A stretch of 5,128 nucleotides of DNA from an uncultured Odoribacter sp. (GTDB taxonomy: Bacteria > Bacteroidota > Bacteroidia > Bacteroidales > Marinifilaceae), in NCBI GenBank assembly GCA_934725835.1, contig CAKVCR010000213.1, positions 1-5,128 on the forward strand, given 5' to 3'. The stretch's first letter is position 1. Each line of letters begins with the position of its first letter. The notes under the pieces are model-generated. The model was given only the letters and a program-made list of their open reading frames with translations. It was not told the origin of the DNA and did not search any database. The position numbers were made by a program, and so were the translations under genes. Shown one piece after another: positions 1-5,128 of this stretch.

Positions 1-1
1 T

Positions 2-541
2 TGCTGTGATATTCAGCAATGTAGGGGGGCTTGTTGTGTGGAGGGCGATTCTGGTGCACCGTTGGAAGAGAGTGAACAGGCTAAGATTGAAGAGAATTAT
101 GAGGGAATCCGTTCTTTTATGAAGCCGGAAGGGGTAGAGGCTGTCAAGGAGCAAGGATTTGCTGTGATAGATAGTGATGGTGATTTAGGAACGCCTTTGA
201 TTCATGGAGGAGAGTGTGCATACGCAATAGAAGAACAAGGAATATGCTGGTGTGCTATAGAGAAGGCATGGACACAAGGGAAGTCAACATTCCGTAAGCC
301 TATATCATGCCATCTATACCCTATTCGGATAACTGACTATGGAGATTTTGAAGCTTTGAATTATCATAAGTGGAGTATTTGCCATTGTGCACGAGTAAAA
401 GGCAGCAAAGAGGGGATTCCTGTTTACCGTTTTTTGCGTGATGCGTTGATTGAACGTTATGGGAAAGAATGGTATGAGCAGTTGGAATATGCTGCAAATG
501 AGATAGAAGCAGGAAATATAGAATTGACACCGGAACGATGA
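2..541 (+). CDS. DUF3109 family cysteine-rich protein, 5' end outside window
   Basis: The reading frame is open from base 2, so the gene starts before the window. The GTG at 38 is an internal Val codon, because the codons before it (2-37) encode CCDIQQCRGACC, the Cys cluster expected at the N-terminus of this family. About 10-15 residues are probably missing. The visible 179 residues contain 11 cysteines: the CC-x4-C-x3-CC cluster, then GGEC, GICWC, ISCHLYP and SICHC. The phrase VEGDSGAPLEE follows the first cluster, as in DUF3109 proteins of Bacteroidota. The family resembles the YkgJ/UPF0153 Cys-cluster proteins, thought to bind zinc or an iron-sulphur centre; the metal and the reaction are not known. 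No signal peptide or membrane segment is seen in the visible part, so a cytosolic location is inferred. The gene ends in tandem stops, TGA TGA (539-544). Only a weak all-A/T hairpin follows (546-562). Family assignment is from recognition, function unknown. Confidence 0.85.
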   Translation, partial: CCDIQQCRGACCVEGDSGAPLEESEQAKIEENYEGIRSFMKPEGVEAVKEQGFAVIDSDGDLGTPLIHGGECAYAIEEQGICWCAIEKAWTQGKSTFRKPISCHLYPIRITDYGDFEALNYHKWSICHCARVKGSKEGIPVYRFLRDALIERYGKEWYEQLEYAANEIEAGNIELTPER

Positions 542-573
542 TGAGAAAAATATTATATTTTTTAGTTGTTTTG

Positions 574-604
574 TTTGGAGAATGAAATATTATATCTATC
601 TTTG
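574..604 (+). promoter_or_regulatory. Bacteroides-type promoter of tRNA-His
   Basis: TTTG at 574-577 and TATCTTTG at 597-604 match the -33 TTTG and -7 TAnnTTTG elements of the primary sigma factor of Bacteroides, with 19 nt between them. Transcription should begin near 611, leaving a leader of about 11 nt before the mature tRNA. A separate promoter fits with the tRNA being independent of the Cys-rich gene upstream. Confidence 0.85.
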
Positions 605-621
605 CAACGCAAAAGCAAAAT

Positions 622-696
622 GGTGGATGTAGCTCAGTAGGTTAGAGCGTCGGATTGTGGTTCCGAAGGTCGTCGGTTCGAGCCCGATCTTCCACC
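622..696 (+). tRNA. tRNA-His (anticodon GTG)
   Basis: A full cloverleaf can be folded. The D stem is GCTC/GAGC (632-635/645-648). The anticodon stem is TCGGA/TCCGA (650-654/662-666) with loop TTGTGGT, giving anticodon GTG at 657-659. The T stem is GTCGG/CCGAT (672-676/684-688) with loop TTCGAGC. The extra 5' G (622, position -1) paired with C73 (696) is the identity mark of tRNA-His. The acceptor stem has a U-U mismatch at 6:67 (628/690). CCA is not encoded (CTT follows 696-697), so it must be added after transcription. The gene converges on tRNA-Pro. Confidence 0.97.
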
Positions 697-700
697 CTTG

Positions 701-738
701 AAAGCAATTCTCAATGATTTTGGGGATTGCTTTTTTTT
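701..738 (+). terminator. Intrinsic terminator of tRNA-His
   Basis: A 12-bp stem is formed by 701-712 (AAAGCAATTCTC) and 722-733 (GGGGATTGCTTT) with a 9-nt loop. The four pairs next to the loop alternate between G-T and G-C. A run of eight T (731-738) follows and overlaps the stem foot. The hairpin begins four bases after the tRNA 3' end, so the transcript is probably a single tRNA. Confidence 0.85.
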
Positions 739-826
739 ATTGTGTATATTGCTCATGTTCTAATAACCATACTTAATAATATTGCCTTGTGCCTGAAGAT
801 AAAAGAATATGGGAAATGTATAATAT

Positions 827-867
827 AAAAAGAAAACCAGCTATCCGCATGATGGAAAACTGGTTTT
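827..867 (-). terminator. Intrinsic terminator of tRNA-Pro
   Basis: Read on the minus strand, AAAACCAG (867-860) pairs with CTGGTTTT (840-833). The 19-nt loop contains a small inner TCC/GGA pairing. The stem is followed by C and five T (831-827). It starts about 10 nt after the 3' end of tRNA-Pro. No gene lies between this hairpin and the terminator of tRNA-His; the A/T-rich spacer 739-826 holds nothing I can recognise. Confidence 0.75.
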
Positions 868-877
868 TGAATTTTTG

Positions 878-951
878 TCGGGGTGACAGGATTCGAACCT
901 GCGACCCTCTGCTCCCAAAGCAGATGCGCTACCGGACTGCGCTACGCCCCG
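878..951 (-). tRNA. tRNA-Pro (anticodon TGG)
   Basis: The minus strand folds as a 74-nt tRNA. The acceptor strand CGGGGCG pairs with CACCCCG, with A73 at 878 as discriminator. The anticodon stem is TCTGC/GCAGA with loop TTTGGGA, giving anticodon TGG followed by G37, as usual for tRNA-Pro. The T stem is GCAGG/CCTGT with loop TTCGAAT. C1-G72 replaces the usual G1-C72, which also fits tRNA-Pro. There is a C-A mismatch at acceptor position 6:67. CCA is not encoded. Open frames across this gene in both directions are by-products of the tRNA. Confidence 0.97.
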
Positions 952-970
952 TCTCTTTCGATAACGGGTG

Positions 971-1001
971 CAAAAGTAGTATTATTTTTGATGCCATCAA
1001 A
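971..1001 (-). promoter_or_regulatory. Bacteroides-type promoter of tRNA-Pro
   Basis: On the minus strand TTTG (1001-998) and TACTTTTG (978-971) match the -33 TTTG and -7 TAnnTTTG elements, separated by 19 nt, the same spacing as at tRNA-His. Transcription should start near 964, about 12 nt before the mature tRNA. The promoter lies within the 78 nt between the stop codon of the lipoprotein gene and the tRNA. Confidence 0.85.
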
Positions 1002-1021
1002 CTTTTGGCAGCTTTTTTTTG

Positions 1022-1056
1022 AAAAAAAATTATCGGAAGGCTATTTTTACCATTCC
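1022..1056 (-). terminator. Possible weak terminator overlapping the end of the lipoprotein gene
   Basis: On the minus strand GGAATGG (1056-1050) can pair with CCTTCC (1040-1035) with one bulged base and a 9-nt loop. After GATAA, which contains the stop codon, comes a run of eight T (1029-1022). The stem lies inside the last codons and is five bases from the T run, so its activity is doubtful. No better terminator is seen for the operon. Confidence 0.35.
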
Positions 1057-1722
1057 ATGGAGTTTTTCCAAAGGTACAGATATCGTTATAGGACCACAAG
1101 CTCCCGGACCTAGAATGTACTTGCCATAGGTGACTTCAAGACTGTTAGGGGAGAAATTGATGGCAGAAGAAATATCCAATCTCGGCTTTTCAAATGTATA
1201 GCAATGTTCCGGGTCTTTTAGATATGTTTTCAGCAGTGCATTGATTTCACGACTTTTGTTGTGGTCTAGCAAATCATTATTGGTGATGAATTTGTTATTC
1301 TTGATATCATAATTCAGAGCATAATAGTTGGTGTTTCCATTTGCTCCCCCAAAATATTCGTATGCCTCTACCAATACACTGATGAATTTGTCGCTGGCCA
1401 TATAGACTGTGTCGGAAATAAATAACTCATATTTCCCGGAGGTTTTGATTCCTACAGAATCAAGACTGGCAATTTGTTCTTTGCATTGTTCTATGAATGC
1501 TGCGTGTATTCCGTTTACAAGACCTCCAATTTCGTCGTTGAATATGGCACATGATTTTTCCACGGCAGCTTCTGTAAAAGAAAATACAGAGTGTTCTATA
1601 TGTATTTCCCATTGAGTCTCTGTTTCCGTGGTTTTAATCTTTTTCATTTCCAGCTTTGCTTCTTTTTGGCAAGACTCAAGTACACAGATTGCCAATATGA
1701 ACAATAAGATTTTTGTTTTCAT
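1030..1722 (-). CDS. Lipoprotein with DUF3298/RsiV-like (PdaC-type) domain
   Basis: This is a predicted envelope lipoprotein of 230 residues. Residues 1-17 form a lipoprotein signal (two Lys, then a hydrophobic stretch) ending in LESC, with Cys18 the likely acylated residue. The mature start QKEAKLE is charged. From about residue 35 the chain looks like the PdaC/DUF4163 N-terminal region: paired acidic strands and EYFGGANGN at 122-130, where the family often has YTGGAHG. About 140-225 looks like DUF3298, with INFSPNSLEVTY (189-199 region) and GPGACGPITISVP (205-217). This domain pair is known from RsiV, the lysozyme-binding anti-sigma factor of Bacillus, and from PdaC. Here there is neither a cytosolic anti-sigma segment nor a catalytic deacetylase domain. 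The ligand is unknown. The ATG lies 12 nt after the tsaB stop, so co-transcription is likely. Domain family fairly sure; role open. Confidence 0.8.
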   Translation of the reverse strand: MKTKILLFILAICVLESCQKEAKLEMKKIKTTETETQWEIHIEHSVFSFTEAAVEKSCAIFNDEIGGLVNGIHAAFIEQCKEQIASLDSVGIKTSGKYELFISDTVYMASDKFISVLVEAYEYFGGANGNTNYYALNYDIKNNKFITNNDLLDHNKSREINALLKTYLKDPEHCYTFEKPRLDISSAINFSPNSLEVTYGKYILGPGACGPITISVPLEKLHGMVKIAFR

Positions 1723-1734
1723 TTGTTTTGTGGT

Positions 1735-2421
1735 TTAAATAACTTTCTTTTTTGGCGTTGTTGCAACAAAGTCTTTCAGATAGAAAGGTTCGAAATAGGC
1801 TACATCAACAAATTGTTTGTTTTGCCATGCCTGCTCGGCAAGCGGTGCAAGATGGCTGGCGGATGTCTCTATATTGCTGATAAAACGGGCATTTGGAGAG
1901 GTGAGTGTGCTTTTTACTTTGTCGCTACCGTTGCCGAAAAAGTAAATGGTGTTGTCAGATAGCAAATCTGCAAACGACGTTTCGTTAATGATTTCTGCCT
2001 TGGTGTCAATGATCGTGTTGTTTGAGCGGTCGTAAAATGCTGTGTATACTTCCATTCGTCTGGCATCAATCATCGGACAATAGAGGGCATTTTCTTGAAG
2101 TTGGTTGGCTACGGATAGAGCTAATGCCTGTAAAGTGGGGACGGCAATTAACGGTTTGTTAGCTCCGTAGCAGAGACCTTTTGCTAAGGAAACACCTATA
2201 CGCAGACCGGTATAAGACCCCGGTCCCATACTGACTGCTACAGCATCTAAAGATGCTACAGTGAGATTGTTATCCTGAAGAATTTCATCTACGTAAGTGC
2301 CAAGTAATACCGAATGGTTCAGTCCTTCGTTGTTTTCTTTCAGTGCGATTGTTTGTCCGTCTTTGGCTAATGCCACCGAACAAACTGTGGTAGAGGTGTC
2401 TATATTTAATATAAGTGCCAT
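1735..2421 (-). CDS. tsaB: tRNA threonylcarbamoyladenosine complex subunit TsaB
   Basis: TsaB (YeaZ) is the dimerisation partner of TsaD in the cytosolic complex that transfers the threonylcarbamoyl group to A37 of tRNAs reading ANN codons. The protein has 228 residues, the usual length. It opens with the ASKHA-type strand ILNIDTSTTVCSVAL (4-18). The TsaB signature GPGSYTGLRIG is at 66-76, followed by MIDARRMEVYTAFY (117-130). The C-terminal EPFYLKDF (211-218) matches the family's EPxYLRDF-like end. The ATG is nine bases after the tsaC stop, with no strong Shine-Dalgarno sequence (TTCAGAAAC leader), as is common in Bacteroides. Adjacency to tsaC supports the assignment. The partners TsaD and TsaE are not in this window. 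Confidence 0.96.
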   Translation of the reverse strand: MALILNIDTSTTVCSVALAKDGQTIALKENNEGLNHSVLLGTYVDEILQDNNLTVASLDAVAVSMGPGSYTGLRIGVSLAKGLCYGANKPLIAVPTLQALALSVANQLQENALYCPMIDARRMEVYTAFYDRSNNTIIDTKAEIINETSFADLLSDNTIYFFGNGSDKVKSTLTSPNARFISNIETSASHLAPLAEQAWQNKQFVDVAYFEPFYLKDFVATTPKKKVI

Positions 2422-2430
2422 GTTTCTGAA

Positions 2431-3003
2431 TTATTTTCTGATAATTTCTATTTCTCCGCTCATGCCCAGTTTTATAATGCTGGATGGTGTTGACGAGCGT
2501 TTGTCATTGCGACGATAGTCTACGATATAATCCACTGCATTGCGGATTTCTTCACTAATCTCATCGTAAAAGCGAGGAGATGGTTCTCCGCTAATGTTGG
2601 CAGAGGTGGAGACGAGCGGACAGTTGATTCGGTGGAGTAGAGATGACGTGAACTCTTCGCATGTGATACGGATGCCAATGGTGCCATCTTCTGCGATAAG
2701 ACTAGGAGCTAACCGTTTGGCGTTCGGATAGATGATAGTCGTGGGTTTGTCTGCAACCTCTATCAGGTCGAGTGCGATATCGGGAACATCAGCATACGAT
2801 GCAATTTTACCAGCGTCTTCTAAAAGAACAAGCATTGACTTGTGGTCGGAGCGTTTTTTTATTTCATAGATGCGTTTGACCGCTTCTTCGTTGGTGGCAT
2901 CACAGCCTAATCCCCAAATAGTGTCTGTGGGATAAAGTATAACTCCTCCGTTTTTCAAAACTTCTTGTGCTTTGCGAATCTCGTCTTTTAATTTGTCTGT
3001 CAT
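2431..3003 (-). CDS. tsaC: L-threonylcarbamoyladenylate synthase, TsaC/YrdC type
   Basis: This cytosolic enzyme makes threonylcarbamoyl-AMP from threonine, bicarbonate and ATP, the first step of t6A synthesis. The 190 residues cover one YrdC domain, the size of E. coli TsaC rather than two-domain Sua5 of about 350 residues. Motifs seen are YPTDTIWGLGCDA (24-36), the basic KKRSDHKS (49-56) that corresponds to the nucleotide-binding K-R-x3-K segment, GTIGIRIT (107-114), STSANISGEPSP (132-143) and SSTPSSII (170-177). YciO is a paralogue of unclear activity, but the intact STSAN and KR motifs and the neighbouring tsaB favour TsaC. The gene starts 21 nt after the ddh stop in an A/T-rich leader without a clear Shine-Dalgarno sequence. 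Confidence 0.93.
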   Translation of the reverse strand: MTDKLKDEIRKAQEVLKNGGVILYPTDTIWGLGCDATNEEAVKRIYEIKKRSDHKSMLVLLEDAGKIASYADVPDIALDLIEVADKPTTIIYPNAKRLAPSLIAEDGTIGIRITCEEFTSSLLHRINCPLVSTSANISGEPSPRFYDEISEEIRNAVDYIVDYRRNDKRSSTPSSIIKLGMSGEIEIIRK

Positions 3004-3024
3004 GATTATTTTATGAATTACTTT

Positions 3025-3921
3025 TTATACCAAGCGTTTAATCAATTCTTTCCTTTCGCCGTAAAGCATATCTGCAATTGGAATCTCTATCAATGTGTAA
3101 CAACCTGGCTGTTGACGCATGGCGGCACGTGCAGATGATACCATGATTTGGCTGGTGAGGGCCGGATTGTTGATATGCATGTTGAATTCAAAAAGTTGGT
3201 TTTGTGTTTTTCCGGATACACCTTTCCGGGTAAGATTTACTCCGTGACCCATATCGAGGAGCGCATTGACGTCTTCTACCTGCATAACGTGGGTTTCATC
3301 GTGAACAAAATAGTCATCTTCTTTGATTTTGCGGGCGATATCCGTAAAATTGTATCCGTCTAACAGTTCGATATACACCATGCGACGGTGGATTCCTGTG
3401 CCTGTCGGAATGGTCATGGAGAGGGCGGCTTTTACACCTTCAATGGCTTTGACTGCTACGGTATGTCCCATGCTCATGCCTGGACCGAAGTTTGTATAGG
3501 TAAGACCTTTGGGAGCACAAGTCTCTAATAGTGCGCGGACAACGGAGTCGGACCCTGGGTCCCAGCCGGCAGACATAATGGATACTGCTTTGTAATGACG
3601 AGCAGCTTCGTCAAGTGTGTGGTGGAGTGCTACTGTTTGGGAATGAATGTCGAAACTGTCTACAGTGTTGATACCCATTGACAATGCCTCTAATGCAAAT
3701 TTCTCTACGCTGCGGGTTGGAGTACAGAGAATGGCAACTTGTACGTTGTCTAATTCTTTTAGTGAGCTAACTATTTTGTAATTTGCGATTTCATGTGGAA
3801 TTTGTGTAGCATTTCTGCGCACAATTCCTGCGATTTCGAAATCGGGAGCTACCTGTAAGGCTTCGATTACATATTTTCCGATATTGCCATATCCGATGAC
3901 GGCTGCTCTGATTTTTTTCAT
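3025..3921 (-). CDS. ddh: meso-diaminopimelate dehydrogenase
   Basis: Ddh (EC 1.4.1.16) reductively aminates L-2-amino-6-oxopimelate to meso-DAP with NADPH, in one step, for peptidoglycan and lysine; the reaction is reversible. The Rossmann motif GYGNIG is at 10-15, followed by VRRN (34-37), which suits NADP(H). CTPTRS is at 66-71 and VDSFDIH at 87-93. SAGWDPG (117-123) carries the Trp-Asp pair that contacts substrate in the family, then NFGPGMSMGH (144-153), TGTGIHRR (173-180) and NNPALTSQ (251-258). At 298 residues it is shorter than the Corynebacterium enzyme (about 320). Its motifs recall the Symbiobacterium type II enzyme (about 299), a comparison made from memory. The ATG at 3921 is the first of the frame and opens directly into the beta strand KKIRAAVIG. 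It is the first gene of the four-gene run; I found no convincing TAnnTTTG promoter upstream on this strand. Confidence 0.95.
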   Translation of the reverse strand: MKKIRAAVIGYGNIGKYVIEALQVAPDFEIAGIVRRNATQIPHEIANYKIVSSLKELDNVQVAILCTPTRSVEKFALEALSMGINTVDSFDIHSQTVALHHTLDEAARHYKAVSIMSAGWDPGSDSVVRALLETCAPKGLTYTNFGPGMSMGHTVAVKAIEGVKAALSMTIPTGTGIHRRMVYIELLDGYNFTDIARKIKEDDYFVHDETHVMQVEDVNALLDMGHGVNLTRKGVSGKTQNQLFEFNMHINNPALTSQIMVSSARAAMRQQPGCYTLIEIPIADMLYGERKELIKRLV

Positions 3922-3954
3922 GGTCTTGAATGTTTGAATTTATTGTTTTGTGCG

Positions 3955-3969
3955 TTGCGAATTTCGCAA
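3955..3969. promoter_or_regulatory. 15-bp perfect palindrome in the divergent intergenic region
   Basis: TTGCGAA-T-TTCGCAA is a perfect 7+1+7 inverted repeat, centred 41 bases before the ddh start codon and 56 bases to the left of the rightward -7 element. It stands in otherwise A/T-rich DNA and has no T run behind it, so an intrinsic terminator is unlikely. Its position fits an operator for a dimeric regulator of ddh, or of both divergent genes. As RNA it could form a 6-bp stem with a 3-nt loop in the ddh leader. No regulator is assigned. Confidence 0.45.
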
Positions 3970-4017
3970 TAATTTTGGATTATCTCAAAGGGAGAATGTA
4001 AAATATCATAAGAATAT

Positions 4018-4025
4018 TATCTTTG
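4018..4025 (+). promoter_or_regulatory. -7 element of the YfcC-type transporter gene
   Basis: TATCTTTG is an exact TAnnTTTG match, identical to the -7 element of tRNA-His and likewise followed by CA. The -33 position (about 3995-3998, AATG) is a poor match to TTTG, so the promoter may be weak or may need an activator. A start near 4032 would leave a leader of only about 17 nt. Confidence 0.6.
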
Positions 4026-4048
4026 CACAATAATAAAAATGTAAGGCT

Positions 4049-5128
4049 ATGCTAAAGAAAATACCACATACGTATACTATTATTTCTTCAATCATTCTGA
4101 TTTGTGCTGCTTTGTCTTGGATTATTCCGGCTGGAGAGTACAGTCATCAGATGGTGGAGGTGAACGGCACAGAAAGAACTGTGATTGTGGAAGGGTCGTA
4201 TCATGCTGTGGAACGAGCTCCGCAGACATGGCAGGTGTTTACATCTTTATTGGAGGGTTTTGAAAAACAGGCGGGAATTATTGCTTTTCTGTTGATTATT
4301 GGTGGCGCTTTTCAGATAATGAATAGTAGTCGAGCTATTGATGTGGGGATTTTTTCGTTTTTGCGGTTTACTCAGGGATTGGAACGGCATGCGTGGATGA
4401 AGCGCTTGGGTGTTAACAATATTGTCATTTCCATGGTTATGGTGTTGTTTAGTTTGTTTGGCGCTGTTTTTGGTATGAGTGAAGAAACGTTGGCTTTTGT
4501 GATTATTATCGTGCCATTGGCTATATCTATGGGGTATGACTCAATTACAGGGTTGTGTATGGTATATGTAGCTGCACATGTCGGTTTTTCTGGTGCTATG
4601 TTGAATCCTTTTACAGTGGGTATTGCTCAAGGATTGGCAGGTTTGCCTCTGTTTTCTGGTTTTGAGTATCGTTTTTTTTGCTGGGTTGTATTAACGGTAA
4701 TATTGGTAGCTTGTGTGTTGGTCTATGCTGGCCGGGTGAAGCGTAAGCCTACTTTGTCTCCGTTGTATGAGGCCGATGCTTATTGGCGTAATCGTCGAAA
4801 TGAGGGAATAGAGGAAGTGGCATTTCATACATCACGTATGGCTTGGTTTGTGTATGGGTTGATATTGATGGGATTGATATTGTTCTCGGTATATTATCCT
4901 TGCTCGAATTTCAAGGTGGGGAATGCTTCGACTCAGCTCTATGCTGTGCCAGTATGCACTGCTTTGTTTGCGGTGTTCGGTTGGATGGGGTTAAGAAAAT
5001 CATTTCATTTTTTTATTCTGTCAATATTGGCATTTACCGTGGTTTTTCTGGTAATTGGAGTGATGGGACATGGGTGGTATCTGCCGGAAATATCCGGCAT
5101 ATTTTTGGCGATGGGGATATTGTCGGGT
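4049..5128 (+). CDS. YfcC family (DcuC-like) inner-membrane transporter, 3' end outside window
   Basis: This is an integral membrane carrier of the C4-dicarboxylate anaerobic carrier superfamily (PF03606), of which YfcC is a member. E. coli YfcC has been called a putative basic amino acid antiporter; the substrate here is unknown. The frame is open for 360 codons to the window edge, while the family usually has about 470-510. The N-terminus KKIPHTYTIISSIILICAA leads into the first membrane segment, which ends in WIIPAGEY (24-31). A polar loop with HAVERAPQTW (52-61) follows. Further hydrophobic segments lie near 75-92, 124-141, 146-160, 207-227, 265-282, 296-312 and 320-340. Family motifs are LIIGGAFQI (82-90), GMSEETLAF (142-150) and NPFTVGIAQGL (186-196). 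AAGG at 4043-4046 lies only two bases before the ATG. An ATG at 4039 is followed at once by TAA and cannot be the start. The gene is divergent from ddh. Confidence 0.9.
   Translation, partial: MLKKIPHTYTIISSIILICAALSWIIPAGEYSHQMVEVNGTERTVIVEGSYHAVERAPQTWQVFTSLLEGFEKQAGIIAFLLIIGGAFQIMNSSRAIDVGIFSFLRFTQGLERHAWMKRLGVNNIVISMVMVLFSLFGAVFGMSEETLAFVIIIVPLAISMGYDSITGLCMVYVAAHVGFSGAMLNPFTVGIAQGLAGLPLFSGFEYRFFCWVVLTVILVACVLVYAGRVKRKPTLSPLYEADAYWRNRRNEGIEEVAFHTSRMAWFVYGLILMGLILFSVYYPCSNFKVGNASTQLYAVPVCTALFAVFGWMGLRKSFHFFILSILAFTVVFLVIGVMGHGWYLPEISGIFLAMGILSG

Noticed and set aside
38..40. GTG as the start of the Cys-rich gene
   Set aside because: The frame is open back to base 2 and the upstream codons encode the conserved N-terminal Cys cluster, so this GTG is an internal Val.
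546..562. Hairpin AAAAATA-TTA-TATTTTT after the Cys-rich gene as a terminator
   Set aside because: The stem is only A-T pairs with no G/C content, and the T run belongs to the stem itself. It is unlikely to stop transcription.
622..951. tRNA genes as attachment sites for an integrated element
   Set aside because: No repeat of either tRNA 3' end and no integrase or mobility gene occurs in the window; the flanking genes look like ordinary chromosome.
992..1020. TGCCA/TGGCA hairpin followed by eight T on the plus strand, as a terminator
   Set aside because: The stem has only five pairs and no plus-strand gene is seen running into it. The same bases form the -33 region of the tRNA-Pro promoter on the other strand.
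789..1113. Two open frames of about 77 codons across the tRNA-Pro region
   Set aside because: They are antisense translations of tRNA-Pro and its promoter. The peptides GDRIRTCDPLLPKQ and TGFEPATLCSQSRC are of the kind seen as false proteins in databases wherever a tRNA is translated backwards.
1409..3363. Plus-strand open frames at 1409, 1723, 2297 and 3148
   Set aside because: Each lies opposite a well-supported minus-strand gene, has no recognisable domain or promoter, and is explained as a shadow of that gene.
3922..4048. Lysine riboswitch or other structured leader before ddh
   Set aside because: The whole gap is 127 nt and A/T-rich, with no run of helices apart from the short palindrome. 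There is no room for an L-box type leader.

Overview
The window looks like chromosomal DNA of a gut-type Bacteroidota, most likely Bacteroides or a close relative. Three lines of evidence support this. Promoters match the Bacteroides -33 TTTG / -7 TAnnTTTG pattern, two of them with exactly 19 nt between the elements. Starts lie in A/T-rich leaders with little Shine-Dalgarno sequence. The proteins are of types familiar from Bacteroides (a DUF3109 Cys-rich protein, a DUF3298 lipoprotein, a short meso-diaminopimelate dehydrogenase). The species cannot be fixed from the sequence alone.

Layout. Positions 2-541 (+) hold the end of a DUF3109-type cysteine-rich gene whose start lies before the window. 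Positions 542-1029 carry no protein gene. They hold two convergent tRNA genes, tRNA-His(GTG) on + and tRNA-Pro(TGG) on -, each with its own promoter and intrinsic terminator. Positions 1030-3921 (-) are a tight four-gene run read right to left: ddh (diaminopimelate dehydrogenase), tsaC (threonylcarbamoyl-AMP synthase), tsaB (t6A transferase complex subunit) and a DUF3298/RsiV-like lipoprotein, with gaps of 21, 9 and 12 nt. Positions 3922-4048 are a divergent intergenic region with a Bacteroides -7 element facing right and a 15-bp perfect palindrome near ddh. Positions 4049-5128 (+) are the first 360 codons of a YfcC/DcuC-type membrane transporter that runs off the window.

How they fit together. 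TsaC makes threonylcarbamoyl-AMP, and TsaB is part of the complex that transfers the group to A37 of ANN-reading tRNAs, so the two middle genes are consecutive parts of one pathway. Ddh supplies or interconverts meso-DAP for peptidoglycan and lysine. The lipoprotein has the domain type found in RsiV and PdaC, which act at the cell envelope. The link between these roles is at most co-transcription.

The content is mainly housekeeping. I saw no CRISPR array, insertion sequence, prophage, defence system or clearly novel system. The points most worth a second look are the palindrome in the divergent region, the RsiV-like lipoprotein in the t6A operon, the apparent type II character of Ddh, and possible read-through from the operon into tRNA-Pro.
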